Under the pieces are notes generated by a model that was not told the DNA's origin, ran no database searches, and saw only the letters and a program-made list of their open reading frames with translations. The translations under genes and the position numbers were made by a program. This document shows, piece by piece, positions 9,133-17,176 of a stretch of DNA of 64,000 nt (position 1 is the first letter of the stretch; each line of letters begins with the position of its first letter). Source of the DNA: DATARH01 sp035309005 (lineage in GTDB: Bacteria; Pseudomonadota; Alphaproteobacteria; ATCC43930; CGMCC-115725). The stretch lies in assembly GCA_035309005.1 (NCBI GenBank), contig DATGFP010000151.1, positions 1 through 64,000 on the forward strand, written 5' to 3'.

Positions 9133-9154
9133 CCCGCGCCGGGATCGCGGCCCT

Positions 9155-9553
9155 CTATCCGGCGACCGCGACGCCCTGCACCTCGACGAGAAATTCGGGG
9201 GCGGCGAGGCCGGCGACGGTGATCAGCGCGCTCGCCGGAAAATTGTCGCCAAAGATTTCCTTGCGCAATTCGGTGAAGCGGTCGCCGAGGCGCGCGTCGG
9301 TGATGAAGACCGTCATCGTCACCATGTCGGAAAGCCGCGCGCCGGCCTCTTCCAGCGTCCGCCCGAGCCGGGCGAAGACTTCGCGCACCTGGCCGTCGAA
9401 ATCGGCCGCCAGCGAGCGGCCCGCCGCATCCTCGCCCGCGACCTGCCCGGCCAGCCAGATCGTGCGCCCGCCCGCCGTGACGACCGCCTGCGAATAGGCC
9501 CGCGCCTGCGCCCGCTCGCGCTTCACATGGCTCCGCGTTATCGGTTCCGGCAT
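9155..9553 (-). CDS. Rid family (YjgF/YER057c/UK114) protein
   Basis: A 132-residue Rid-fold protein with LAGQVAGEDAAG, a QVREVFARLGRTLEEAGA helix, MVTMTVFITDA and a final FLVEVQGVAV strand. Archetypal RidA enzymes, which deaminate reactive imines, have an Arg in the PARSxVEV block; here the block reads PASALITV, so that Arg appears to be missing and another Rid subgroup is likely. The start at 9553 was chosen over 9565 because GGAGG lies just upstream of it. It is divergent from the M28-like gene, with only 43 bp between starts. Confidence 0.8.
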   Translation of the reverse strand: MPEPITRSHVKRERAQARAYSQAVVTAGGRTIWLAGQVAGEDAAGRSLAADFDGQVREVFARLGRTLEEAGARLSDMVTMTVFITDARLGDRFTELRKEIFGDNFPASALITVAGLAAPEFLVEVQGVAVAG

Positions 9554-9596
9554 TTCATCCTCCATCGCGATCGCTTGCCCCGCTATGCTGCGCGGC

Positions 9597-10748
9597 ATGA
9601 GTGCCGACGCAACCTTATTCGCTGACGCCGCGCAACGCCGCGCCGCCGGCTGGCTCGCCGCCTGGGACGCCCAGGGCACCCACCGCACCGCGACCGCGGG
9701 CGACGCGGCCGGCGCCGCCTGGCTGGCCGCCGAGGCGGCGGCGCTCGGGGCCGAGGTGGAGATCGAGGAATTCGCGCTCGACCGCCTCGACCCGGTCGAG
9801 GCCTATCTCGAAATCGCGAGCGAGCGGACCCCGGCGGTGCCGGTGTTCGACGCGCCAGCGACAGACGCCGCCGGCATTATGGGCGCGCTCGGCCGCGACA
9901 TCGCGGTAGCCCAATTGTCGCCGCGCGCGGTCTACAGCGGCGAATTCGCCCGCCTGCGCCGGGCGGGCGGCCATCGCGGTCTCGTTGTCGTGTGCGCCGG
10001 CGAGCGCTCCGGCATGGGCCTCCTCAACGCCGAGCAATTCCGCGCTCCCTACGGCGCCCCGGCCATTCATATCGCGAGCGAGGCGGGCGCCAGCGTCCTT
10101 GCCGCACTGGCGCGTGGCGCGCCGGCGCGGCTTGTCGCGCATAGCCGGCGCACCGCTGCGTCGGCGGCTAATGTCGTCGTGCGACTGGCGGGCAGCGGCG
10201 ACAGGCTCGCGCCGCTCGTCGTGATGACGCCGCGCAGCTCATGGTGGCAATCGACCGCCGAGCGCGGCGGCGGCATTCTCTGCTGGTTGGAGGCGCTGCG
10301 CGCGCTTCTCGCCGCGCCGCCGGCGAGGCCGGTGATCTTCACCGCCAACAGCGGCCACGAGCTCGGCCATCTCGGGCTCGACGATTTCGTCGCGCGCCGC
10401 AAGGGGTGCGAGGAGCGCGCGATTTGGGTGCATTTTGGGGCCAACCTCGGCGCCGCCGGCGGCACCCTCGCGGCGATGTCGGCGAGCGCCGAACTGCGCG
10501 CGCTGGCCGCCGCCGAGCTGACGCGCGCCGCCGCCCCGCACACGCTCGCCGCGCCCGACCTCGTGCCGAGCGGCGAGACCCGCGACATCCACCGGAAGGG
10601 CGGCAGCTACCTGACGCTGGTTGGCACCAACCCCCTCTTTCACCTGCCGCAGGACCGCTGGCCCGACGCGGTCGACCTCGCCGCCGCCTTGCGCATCGCG
10701 GCGGCGGCCTCGCGCATCGTGGTGGCGCTGGCGGGCGCTTCGCATTAG
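9597..10748 (+). CDS. M28-family peptidase-like protein, metal ligands not evident
   Basis: A 383-residue protein with the layout of an M28 aminopeptidase: an insertion resembling a PA domain (about residues 85-190) and then a core with LVVMTPRSSWWQSTAE, RGGGILCWLEALRAL and TANSGHELGHLGLDDF. In active M28 enzymes the first core motif is HxD-like and provides zinc ligands; here the equivalent reads TPRSS, so classical two-zinc catalysis looks doubtful although GHELGH is kept. It may be a non-peptidase amidohydrolase relative or a pseudoenzyme. Downstream it is 44 bp from a DUF1326 gene in the same direction. Confidence 0.62.
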   Translation: MSADATLFADAAQRRAAGWLAAWDAQGTHRTATAGDAAGAAWLAAEAAALGAEVEIEEFALDRLDPVEAYLEIASERTPAVPVFDAPATDAAGIMGALGRDIAVAQLSPRAVYSGEFARLRRAGGHRGLVVVCAGERSGMGLLNAEQFRAPYGAPAIHIASEAGASVLAALARGAPARLVAHSRRTAASAANVVVRLAGSGDRLAPLVVMTPRSSWWQSTAERGGGILCWLEALRALLAAPPARPVIFTANSGHELGHLGLDDFVARRKGCEERAIWVHFGANLGAAGGTLAAMSASAELRALAAAELTRAAAPHTLAAPDLVPSGETRDIHRKGGSYLTLVGTNPLFHLPQDRWPDAVDLAAALRIAAAASRIVVALAGASH

Positions 10749-10792
10749 GGTTTCGCCAGCTTTCGCCAATGCGCGCCGGGAGAAAATTCGCG

Positions 10793-11416
10793 ATGCCCGA
10801 ACCCAGTTGGACGCTGCGCGGCGAGTACATGGAAAGCTGCAACTGCGATTACCTCTGCCCGTGCATCTACACCAACCCGCAAGCGCCGGTGACCTACGAC
10901 CATTGCACCGCAATCCTGGTGTTCCGCATCGACGAGGGCCGCTCCGGCGCGATGACGCTGGACGGCCTCAAATTCGCGCTGGTCATCCGCTCCGGCAAGG
11001 TGATGGCCGACGGCAACTGGATTTTCGGCGTCGTCGTCGACGAATTGGCCGGCGCGGCGCAGCGTCCGGCATTGGCCGCGATCGCCAGCGGGGAGGCCGG
11101 CGGCACCCCGGGGATCATCCGGCAAAACCTGGTCGGCGACTTTCGCGGCGTCGAGTTCCGCCCGATCGAATTCACCATGGCCGGGCTCACCCGGCGCGCC
11201 GCGATCCCCGATGTGGCGTCGTTCGAGATCGCCGGGGTTGCCTCGCGCAACGGCAGCGGCGAACCGTTTTACATCGACAATACCGGCCACCCGGCCGGCC
11301 GCCGCCTCGCGCTGGCGCGCTCCACGGAAACCCATGTGCACGGCTTCGGCCTCGACCTCGACCTGACCGGACAAGGCAATAACGGCCACTACGCGCCGTT
11401 CGCCTGGTCGGCCTGA
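10793..11416 (+). CDS. DUF1326 domain-containing protein
   Basis: A 207-residue protein starting MPEPSWTLRGEYMESCNCDY, followed by LCPC. The ESCNCDxLCPC motif (Cys16, 18, 22 and 24) is the mark of the DUF1326 family, and suggests a bound metal or a redox role. The biochemical function of the family is not established. The start is the ATG at 10793, after GGGAGAAAATTCGCG; the open frame upstream is an antisense-like overlap of the previous gene. A FAD monooxygenase gene follows 13 bp downstream, so the two probably form one operon. Confidence 0.83.
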   Translation: MPEPSWTLRGEYMESCNCDYLCPCIYTNPQAPVTYDHCTAILVFRIDEGRSGAMTLDGLKFALVIRSGKVMADGNWIFGVVVDELAGAAQRPALAAIASGEAGGTPGIIRQNLVGDFRGVEFRPIEFTMAGLTRRAAIPDVASFEIAGVASRNGSGEPFYIDNTGHPAGRRLALARSTETHVHGFGLDLDLTGQGNNGHYAPFAWSA

Positions 11417-11429
11417 ACGCGCCGGACGC

Positions 11430-12623
11430 ATGCTGCGCGTCGCGGTGATCGGCGCCGGGATCGGCGGTCTCAGCGCGGCGCTGGGGCTCTACCGGGCCGG
11501 GTTCGACGTCGAAATCTACGAGCAGGCGGCCGAACTGACCGAAGTCGGCGGCGGCATCAACATGGGCCCCAACGCGGTGCGCGTCCTTCTAAATCTCGGC
11601 CTCGGGCCGGGGCTGGAGCGCGTTGCGGTGCGCCCGATCGGCACCCACCAGCGCCGCTGGCAGGACGGCAGCACGCTGCAGCGCGCCGCGCTCAACCCGC
11701 GCTGCGAAGAGCTCTACGGCGCGCCGCACCTGACAATCCACCGCCGCGACCTCTTGGCAGTGATCGCCGCCGCCTTCCCGCCCGAGCGCCTCCACCTCGG
11801 CCACCGCCTCGTCGGCTTCAGCGAAAGCGGCGACCATGTCGAGGCAACATTCGCCAACGGCGAGCGCATCGCGGCCGATATATTGGTCGGTGCCGACGGC
11901 ATCCATTCGGCGGTACGGGCGCAAATGTTCGGCGACGAGCCGCCGCAATTCGCCGGCTGCGTCGCCTATCGCGGGCTGGTGCCGGCCGAGCGCATCGCCG
12001 ATCTCGGGCTCGAACTCGGCAGCCAGTCGTGGGTCGGGCCGGGTGGCCATTTCGTGCATTATTTCGTATCCGCCGGGCGGCTCCTCAACTTCGTCGGCTG
12101 GACCGAGCACGACGAATGGAACCGCGAGGACTGGACCGACCGGGCGACGATCGAGCGCGCGCAGGCCGCCTTCGGCGGCTGGCATCCGCAGATCGGTCGC
12201 ATCATCGCCGCGGCCGACACCTGCTTCATCTGGGCCTTGTTCGACCGCGATCCCTTGCCGCGATGGTCGGCGGGCCGGGTGAGCCTCCTCGGCGACGCCT
12301 GCCACCCGATGTACCCGTTCATGGGCCAGGGCGCGGCGCAGGCGCTGGAGGACGGCGCGGCGCTGACCGCCTGCCTCGTCGCGGCGGGGGAGGGCGATCC
12401 GGCCGTCGCGCTGCAGCGCTACGAGCGGGCGCGCCTGCCGCGGGTCAGCCGGGTGCAGGCCCTCTCGCGCGCCAACAAGACCCGCTTTCACCTGCCCGAC
12501 GGCCCGGCGCAGCAGGCGCGCGACGCCGAGTGGGCGAGGGGCGGCGACCGCTCGCCCGACGCCTTGCGCTGGCTCTACGCCCACGACCCCGCCGCCCTCG
12601 ACGCGGCGGCGGCGTTGCCCTAA
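11430..12623 (+). CDS. FAD-dependent aromatic monooxygenase (salicylate-hydroxylase-like)
   Basis: A 397-residue class A flavoprotein monooxygenase. The N-terminal Rossmann motif is VIGAGIGGLSAAL with an acidic YEQ strand, the middle DG motif is ILVGADGIHSAVR, and the GD motif is LLGDACHPMYPFMGQGAAQA. This set is typical of salicylate and 3- or 6-hydroxybenzoate hydroxylases, which use NAD(P)H and O2 to hydroxylate an aromatic acid. The exact substrate is not deducible. It lies 13 bp after the DUF1326 gene. Confidence 0.87.
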   Translation: MLRVAVIGAGIGGLSAALGLYRAGFDVEIYEQAAELTEVGGGINMGPNAVRVLLNLGLGPGLERVAVRPIGTHQRRWQDGSTLQRAALNPRCEELYGAPHLTIHRRDLLAVIAAAFPPERLHLGHRLVGFSESGDHVEATFANGERIAADILVGADGIHSAVRAQMFGDEPPQFAGCVAYRGLVPAERIADLGLELGSQSWVGPGGHFVHYFVSAGRLLNFVGWTEHDEWNREDWTDRATIERAQAAFGGWHPQIGRIIAAADTCFIWALFDRDPLPRWSAGRVSLLGDACHPMYPFMGQGAAQALEDGAALTACLVAAGEGDPAVALQRYERARLPRVSRVQALSRANKTRFHLPDGPAQQARDAEWARGGDRSPDALRWLYAHDPAALDAAAALP

Positions 12624-12635
12624 TCCCCCTAATCC

Positions 12636-12717
12636 GCATTCCCGGCGCAAGCCGGGACCCACTCCGCCGCCTCTCGACCGGTTGAACCGTGGGTCCCGGC
12701 CTGCGCCGGGATGACGG
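12636..12717. repeat. Intergenic palindromic repeat, CATTCCCGGC class
   Basis: Arms GCATTCCCGGCGCAAGCC and GGCCTGCGCCGGGATGAC lie at the ends of an 82-bp segment between convergent genes. It is the same family as the copies near 2.5, 3.4 and 7.9 kb and may terminate both flanking genes. Confidence 0.75.
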
Positions 12718-12726
12718 CTTGGGGTG

Positions 12727-13110
12727 TTACTCGGCCTTGCGGCAATAGACCGCGAGCTTGTTGCCGTCGGGGTCGCGGCAATAGCCAGCATAGGCGTTGG
12801 GCCAGAAGCTGCGCGGGCCGACCGCGCCCTCGTCCTTGGCGCCGAGTGCGAGGGCCGCCTTGTGGAAGGCCGCGACCGCCGCCCGGCTCGGCGCCTCGAA
12901 GCTGATCGTGCCGCCGTTGGCGACCGTCGCCGGCTTGCCGTCGGCCGGCTTCAGCACCATGAATTCTTCGGTGGTCTGGCCCCAGCACGAGCCGCCGTCG
13001 CCGAAATCCTTGAGGCGCTTGACGCCCAGCGGCGCCAGCACCGCGTCATAAAACGCGCGCGCCTTCGCCAGATCGTTGGTGCCGACCGTGACGTGGGTGA
13101 AAATAGCCAT
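12727..13110 (-). CDS. VOC family protein (glyoxalase/bleomycin-resistance fold)
   Basis: A 127-residue single VOC module pair: FTHVTVGTNDLAKARAFYD at the start, a middle EFMVLKPADG strand, and a closing YCRDPDGNKLAVYCR strand. The family holds metal-dependent lyases, isomerases and dioxygenases as well as binding proteins. The His in THV and the final strand could provide metal ligands, but the third usual acid is replaced by Ala-Val-Tyr-Cys context. The exact reaction is unknown. Confidence 0.82.
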   Translation of the reverse strand: MAIFTHVTVGTNDLAKARAFYDAVLAPLGVKRLKDFGDGGSCWGQTTEEFMVLKPADGKPATVANGGTISFEAPSRAAVAAFHKAALALGAKDEGAVGPRSFWPNAYAGYCRDPDGNKLAVYCRKAE

Positions 13111-13146
13111 CTCGTTCCTCCTCGCATCCAGGCTGCGTTTGCCGCT

Positions 13147-13506
13147 TCAGGCCGGCCGCCCGCTGTGGGGCGGGCTGTCGCCCGGCCGCCATTTATCGCC
13201 CGATCGGACGAGCGGCGCCACCTCGACCGGATATTCGTCGTCGACCGTATATTCGTAGCAGCGGATCTGCTGGGCTTGCGGGTGCGCCGCGGTGACCGCG
13301 GCGAGCGCCGCGGCCAGCGTCTCGAAGTCGCCGGTGAATTGCAGCCGGCTGTTCCACACTCCTTTCGCCGCGCGGCTCAGGCGCCCGCGGGTCGGCGCGT
13401 CGGTTTCCGGCACCCGGTCGATATAGGCGGTGATCTCGATCGAGTGGGCGCCGTCGGCGCGCGTCTCGTCGCGGGTCACTTCGACCCGGTAGGTTTCGTA
13501 GGCCAT
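13147..13506 (-). CDS. Hypothetical protein
   Basis: A 119-residue soluble protein with no motif I recognise. It opens MAYETYRVEVTRDETRADG, has alternating strand-like segments (SIEITAYIDRVPE, SRLQFTGDFETLAAAL), and ends with a Pro/Gly-rich tail. No signal peptide or membrane segment is seen. Its codon use matches the neighbouring genes. No clear ribosome site precedes the ATG. It is divergent from the VOC gene at 13.6 kb. Confidence 0.55.
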   Translation of the reverse strand: MAYETYRVEVTRDETRADGAHSIEITAYIDRVPETDAPTRGRLSRAAKGVWNSRLQFTGDFETLAAALAAVTAAHPQAQQIRCYEYTVDDEYPVEVAPLVRSGDKWRPGDSPPHSGRPA

Positions 13507-13583
13507 GCAGCAAGCTTATACCGCCGCCGCCGCCGCCGCGCTAACATGGCGCCGCGATTCATGCCGGAGCGGGAGAAATTGCG

Positions 13584-14144
13584 ATGATCAAGCTGGCGGG
13601 CATCGGCCATGTGCTGTTGCGGGTGAGCGACGAGGAAGCCTCCAAGCGCTTCTACCGCGACGTATTGGGCTTTCTCGTCGCCGAGCAGGACCCCGAGCAC
13701 GGCGGCGTCTTCATGACGCTGGGCGACGGCTTCCATACGATCGACATCACGCAGCACCCGGCGCCCGAGGCGGCGGCCCGGCCGCAAAAGGGCGGGCTCG
13801 GGCTCGTCCACATCGCCTTCAAGGTCAGCAGCTACGCCGCCTTGCGCGACGCCTACGCCCACCTCCTCGCGCAGGGCGTCGAGATTCAGCGCGCGACCGA
13901 CCATGTCTGCCAGCGCAGCCTTTATTTCACCGACCCCGACGGCAACGGCCTCGAAATCTATTATGAGATGCCGCGCGCCCTCGAACTCTTTCCCAACGGG
14001 CGCGGCGACGAAGACGAGGCCTTGCCCCTCTCGCGCGCCGCCGACCCGCTGCCGGGGTGGCTCGCCGAAGAGTGGCCCGGCCCTGCCGCCTATGCCAAGG
14101 TCGAGCGCCTACGCCACGCCGCGGCACAAAGCGCCGTTGACTGA
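13584..14144 (+). CDS. VOC family protein (extradiol-dioxygenase/glyoxalase-like)
   Basis: A 186-residue VOC protein. The first module starts IGHVLLRVSDEEASKRFYRD; the second has LVHIAFKVSSYAALRDAY and ends RSLYFTDPDGNGLEIYYEMP. The His residues in GHV and VHI and the Glu in GLEIYYE are placed as in metal-binding members. A tail of about 50 residues follows the fold. It may be a lyase or ring-cleavage-type enzyme in the local catabolic set. The ATG follows GGGAGAAATTGCG. Confidence 0.84.
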   Translation: MIKLAGIGHVLLRVSDEEASKRFYRDVLGFLVAEQDPEHGGVFMTLGDGFHTIDITQHPAPEAAARPQKGGLGLVHIAFKVSSYAALRDAYAHLLAQGVEIQRATDHVCQRSLYFTDPDGNGLEIYYEMPRALELFPNGRGDEDEALPLSRAADPLPGWLAEEWPGPAAYAKVERLRHAAAQSAVD

Positions 14145-14286
14145 TCGGTGCGTCGCGGTCCCCTCAGGGCGCCGCCGGGGGGATTTGTCGGGCGGATGGG
14201 GCCGGCCGGCGATCACGATTAACCATATCGCCTTGCGCATGCACACGGTCGTACTCATGTAAAGCGGCATACAATGGAGGCCGAAT

Positions 14287-14556
14287 ATGAATGGCCACGA
14301 AATAAAAATCGCCGCTGACAAACTTGATCTGCCGCTCTCGAAATATTTCGACGGCGATGGAATCGCGATCCTCGGCTCGGCGCTGTGCCGGCGGATCGAG
14401 CACCTCGAAGCCCCGGACATGCGCTGCAACGCGGTTTTGCTGGTCCTGGGCGCGATGTCGCAGATCGGCATCGACCTCGACCACCTGGATCGACCGGCGA
14501 TCCGCGTCGCGCCGCACCGCAATGGCAAGAACGGGCATGCCGCCGGCGGCAAGTAG
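14287..14556 (+). CDS. Small hypothetical protein
   Basis: An 89-residue open frame opening MNGHEIKIAADKLDLPLSKY and ending in a Gly/His-rich tail. An AATGGAGGCCGAAT sequence lies just before the ATG, which supports translation. No recognised domain, signal or membrane segment is present. It precedes a small secreted-protein gene by 90 bp. Confidence 0.45.
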   Translation: MNGHEIKIAADKLDLPLSKYFDGDGIAILGSALCRRIEHLEAPDMRCNAVLLVLGAMSQIGIDLDHLDRPAIRVAPHRNGKNGHAAGGK

Positions 14557-14646
14557 GCTATTGCGAGCCTGACGTCGGCGGAACGCTCGCGCCGGCGCCG
14601 GCGCTGCCTATATAGGGCGAAGACAGCAGCAGCGAGGCGCCCAGCG

Positions 14647-14922
14647 ATGAAAACGACCGCGACATTCTTGGCCGGCGTGCTGGTGGGTGCCGTGCTGGCT
14701 ATTGCCGTATCCGCCGGGGCGAGCGGCGGCGCGGCGGCGCAGCAACTCTACCAGGCGCCCAATCCGGGCGAGCAGCTAGCGGCGGCGCCCCCGGCCTCGA
14801 GCTACGACCCCTACACCAGCGGGATCGGCGCTTGCGTCCAGGCCAATTGGGGCAATTCGCCACCCTGCCGCGAGACCATGCAACCAACCTACGGCCAACC
14901 CAACTACTGGCCCTACCACTAA
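14647..14922 (+). CDS. Small secreted hypothetical protein
   Basis: A 91-residue protein with a clear Sec signal peptide: MKTTATFLAGVLVGAVLAIA is followed by small residues up to about GGAAAQQ, a likely cleavage point. The mature part is rich in Pro, Tyr, Gln and Asn, and contains two Cys residues that could form a disulfide (IGACVQANWGNSPPCRE). It is probably periplasmic. The function is unknown. Confidence 0.55.
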   Translation: MKTTATFLAGVLVGAVLAIAVSAGASGGAAAQQLYQAPNPGEQLAAAPPASSYDPYTSGIGACVQANWGNSPPCRETMQPTYGQPNYWPYH

Positions 14923-15232
14923 ACCACGCCGGCTCGGCCGACGTCGCGCGCACCTCCTTGCCGGCTCGCACCCGGGCCGGGGCGCCTTCCACCGCAGGGT
15001 GCGTCGCGGCGCCTATCCGAGCTATCGGGCCGGCGAGGGCGTCGGCGAGCAGCACCGGTTCGGCGAAGGCTGAGAGGTTTCGCCCCATTCAAGGCTACGC
15101 CTGCACCGAATGTAGGGTGGGTTGAGCACCGCGAAGCCCACCGAAGCCGCCCCTCTCGTCCATTTGATGGGCTTCGCTGCGCTCAACCCACCCTACTTGC
15201 TTGCTGCGGTGGAAACTACCTCGCGCCGACCG
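14923..15232. other. Gene-free stretch with a long inverted repeat
   Basis: No convincing gene is seen in this 310-bp gap. The main content is the inverted repeat listed separately at 15112-15196. The first half retains the G+C-rich character of the neighbourhood and shows only frame noise. Confidence 0.6.
15112..15196. repeat. Long inverted repeat, GTAGGGTGGGTTGAGC class
   Basis: Left arm GTAGGGTGGGTTGAGC and right arm GCTCAACCCACCCTAC are perfect 16-bp inverted copies. The pairing continues inward with AGCGAAGCCCA-type sequence, giving arms of about 29 bp. This is a dispersed palindrome or small MITE-like unit, different in sequence from the CCCGGC repeats nearby. Confidence 0.8.
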
Positions 15233-15577
15233 CTAAAGGCTAGGATCGTCGGCCCTTTGCCATGTTATCCAACCACGCGGGATGCCAAATTCTTGGACGA
15301 TAACGCTAATAACCAATGTTATCTTGGCTAAGTCATCGATCCCGTAAGGCAGATATATTGTCGTAGTATCATTGGGGTACCCTGATTGGTGCTTGAGTTC
15401 TATAATCATGCCGTCGCCGACCTCCACGGCGGCAGCTTCATATTCATCTAAATCATCATGTCCCTTGAAAACAGACAGATGAAGCTTGTCCGCAAAGAAG
15501 GACAGCGGACGATCTATGATCGCTTGCGGCACAAACTCCTTTCCAAAAAGCGCCGATGAGGGCAATGCCTTAACCAT
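15233..15577 (-). CDS. Hypothetical small acidic protein, second gene of a coupled pair
   Basis: A 114-residue acidic protein with no family I recognise. It contains FFADKLHLSVFKGHDD, EYEAAAVEVGDGMIIELKH and a hydrophobic-charged C-terminal half. The ATG at 15577 overlaps the TGA of the gene before it by one base, and a GTG one codon earlier is the alternative start. Base composition is visibly poorer in G+C than in the flanking catabolic genes. A small acidic protein coupled behind an unknown basic one is the layout of many toxin-immunity pairs, but no sequence proof is available. Confidence 0.5.
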   Translation of the reverse strand: MVKALPSSALFGKEFVPQAIIDRPLSFFADKLHLSVFKGHDDLDEYEAAAVEVGDGMIIELKHQSGYPNDTTTIYLPYGIDDLAKITLVISVIVQEFGIPRGWITWQRADDPSL

Positions 15578-15942
15578 CACGGCACCTGTGTATTCTTGAT
15601 GTAGGTAATCGGGATGGCCGCATAAATGCCATTCTGTCGGTTAAGCACGCCGGGCGTCCCTTCATACCAGCGGGCCTCGAAAGGCGTGCCCTTGCCCGGC
15701 GTGGGTGCGACACCGCTGCAGAACTCTATCCCGCGTGGACTTGGCGGCCGCGAGTGGTTTCGCCATGCCTTCACCGAGGGCAGACCGCTACCGCGTGCTG
15801 CCCTGCCCCATACTTCCATCGAAGCGACCTGCTGGGCCGCGTCACTTAGCGTCTGCGTCGGGCTCTCACAGCGATTATAGAAGGGCGCTCCGGGCGTTCC
15901 CGCGATAACCGGCGCATGGGTCTGCGCTCCTCCCGCTATCAT
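15577..15942 (-). CDS. Hypothetical protein, first gene of a coupled pair
   Basis: A 121-residue basic protein beginning MIAGGAQTHAPVIAGTPGAP. The C-terminal half (GIEFCSGVAPTPGKGTPFEA, then NGIYAAIPITYIKNTQVP) looks like folded protein, but I do not recognise the family. The ATG at 15942 has GAGGGGGA immediately upstream. The open frame continues upstream for 130 more codons, but that part is low-complexity in character and less protein-like. The stop codon overlaps the start of the following gene, implying translational coupling. It could be a toxin-domain remnant of a larger secreted protein. Confidence 0.42.
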   Translation of the reverse strand: MIAGGAQTHAPVIAGTPGAPFYNRCESPTQTLSDAAQQVASMEVWGRAARGSGLPSVKAWRNHSRPPSPRGIEFCSGVAPTPGKGTPFEARWYEGTPGVLNRQNGIYAAIPITYIKNTQVP

Positions 15943-16369
15943 TCCCCCTCGCGCTCTTATCTGCGTTTGTTTGTGGCGCACTCGTCGGCGAAGTGTGTCC
16001 GACGAATGGCGCGGTTGGGCATTATTTAGAAGGACGCGAATTGCGCAACCGGAAATGTGCGTATTTATCGAGCGCATTCGCATGTCGGCCACGAGAGCAA
16101 GGCCCGGACCAGTTTTGGTGTTCCTTATTAACAATAACTTAATGCTCCCCCGATGCATAATAAGCCGCCTTCCTGAGCAAAACGGCTGCCGGATGCCCAT
16201 TGTTCCGCCAGCGACATTGTTGCCCGCGCGCTCTACGCACGCGCACTGATTCCACGCAACCGCAAGGATTCTGATCGCGGGAATCGACGGTTTTGGTCCC
16301 ATCTGCGCCCGGATAGCGCCGAGAAGCCACACGAGCTAATAGGATGGGTTGCGCGTGGCGGCCCCGTCG
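15943..16369. other. Gene-poor stretch of mixed base composition
   Basis: No gene is supported here. Composition swings between G+C-rich and A+T-rich pieces, including the small palindrome TTATTAACAATAA at 16125-16137. Open frames on both strands lack protein-like composition. It may be decayed or recently transferred DNA. Confidence 0.5.
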
Positions 16370-16822
16370 TTAGTCGCCGCAGACGGATTCGTCGCGGGTT
16401 TCGGCGGCGCGGGCTTGGGCCTCGGCGAGGCGGTTTATTTCGCGCAGCAGGACTTCGCGCGGGTCTTCTTCGTTGGGATCGGGCCGCGGGTCGGTGAGTT
16501 CGGCCAGCAGCACCATGTCAAGCAGCATTTTCGTGGCGCGCAGGTCGCCGGCGGCGGCTTTGTCGACGAGGCGGGCGACGATCGCCTCGCGCCCGGTGGC
16601 GGGGGCGCGCCGCCGGGCGCCGGCGCCCTCTGCTGCGGCGCCGGGGCTGTGCGGCTTGCGGTCGAGCGCGGCTTCGAGCAAGGCCGCGAGGCGCCGGGGT
16701 TGGCGCCACTGGCGGCGGTGGCGGCGGCCGCCCTCCGGGTTGCCCGATTGGCCTTTGCGGAAACGGCTATGCAACGGCGGCATCTTGTAGCCGACCCGGT
16801 AATCCGGCGGTATGTCGTTCAT
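16370..16822 (-). CDS. DUF5681 domain-containing protein
   Basis: A 150-residue protein with YRVGYKMPPLHSRFRKGQSG followed by NPEGG at its N-terminus, which is the DUF5681 signature, and then a basic linker and an Asp/Glu-rich helical tail (MLLDMVLLAELTDPRPDPNE). DUF5681 proteins are abundant in Rhizobiales and related alphaproteobacteria, often next to repeats; their function is not established. The start at 16822 fits the domain boundary; the frame is open for 13 more codons upstream. It is the only recognisable gene in the 15-17 kb patch. Confidence 0.72.
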   Translation of the reverse strand: MNDIPPDYRVGYKMPPLHSRFRKGQSGNPEGGRRHRRQWRQPRRLAALLEAALDRKPHSPGAAAEGAGARRRAPATGREAIVARLVDKAAAGDLRATKMLLDMVLLAELTDPRPDPNEEDPREVLLREINRLAEAQARAAETRDESVCGD

Positions 16823-17176
16823 CGCGCTGCAGGGGTTGACATTGAAGGCCTTCGCATACACCTTAAAGGCGGTAATGTCAATATCATAATTGCTACTCAG
16901 GGCGTGAAAATTGCGGCGAAATCTCTGCTCGATCCGCTGCGCGGTCGCTGCCGATCCCTGTAACCGGCGCGGAAATTCCCTGCTCGGCGGCCCGGAAATT
17001 CCCTGCGTTTGCGGCCTGAATTGCGTTCTATCAATGGCTTAGGAGAAAAAATTTGGGATTTTTCCCTGCCCGCAGGGAAATGCGAAAAGGGCCGCCCCTG
17101 GCAGAGCGGCCCCTCTTCGGCAGATCCCCGGGACGAGCCCGGGGATGACTTGTTGCGGCGTCGGCGCCGCAACAAG
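16823..17176. other. Intergenic stretch with repeated GGAAATTCCCTG units and hairpins
   Basis: No gene is seen. CGGAAATTCCCTG occurs twice (16970-16982 and 16993-17005), and TTTCCCTG...CAGGGAAA forms an 8-bp-stem hairpin at 17061-17080. Two more hairpins and a terminator, listed separately, lie between 17085 and 17178. Confidence 0.6.
17085..17112 (-). terminator. Rho-independent terminator of the ThDP enzyme gene
   Basis: On the minus strand a GGGCCGC stem (7 bp, perfect) is followed by TTTT. It lies 65 bp after the stop codon of the gene ending at 17177, with a further perfect 14-bp hairpin between. Confidence 0.65.

Noticed and set aside
12620..12717. Possible CRISPR-like repeats.
   Set aside because: The repeated units are inverted and intergenic with one copy per site, not direct repeats with spacers. 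No cas genes are seen.
13147..13506. The hypothetical gene as a false prediction.
   Set aside because: Its codon bias matches the neighbours and the translation is well mixed, so it was kept as a gene although its ribosome site is weak.
15943..16332. N-terminal extension of the 15.6 kb coupled-pair gene.
   Set aside because: The extension has irregular composition and no repeat or signal pattern. The ribosome site at 15942 supports the shorter form, although a longer toxin-like protein cannot be excluded.
16349..16963. A 204-residue plus-strand frame opposite the DUF5681 gene.
   Set aside because: The minus-strand product carries the family signature; the plus-strand one has only low-complexity Gly/Ala/Arg sequence.
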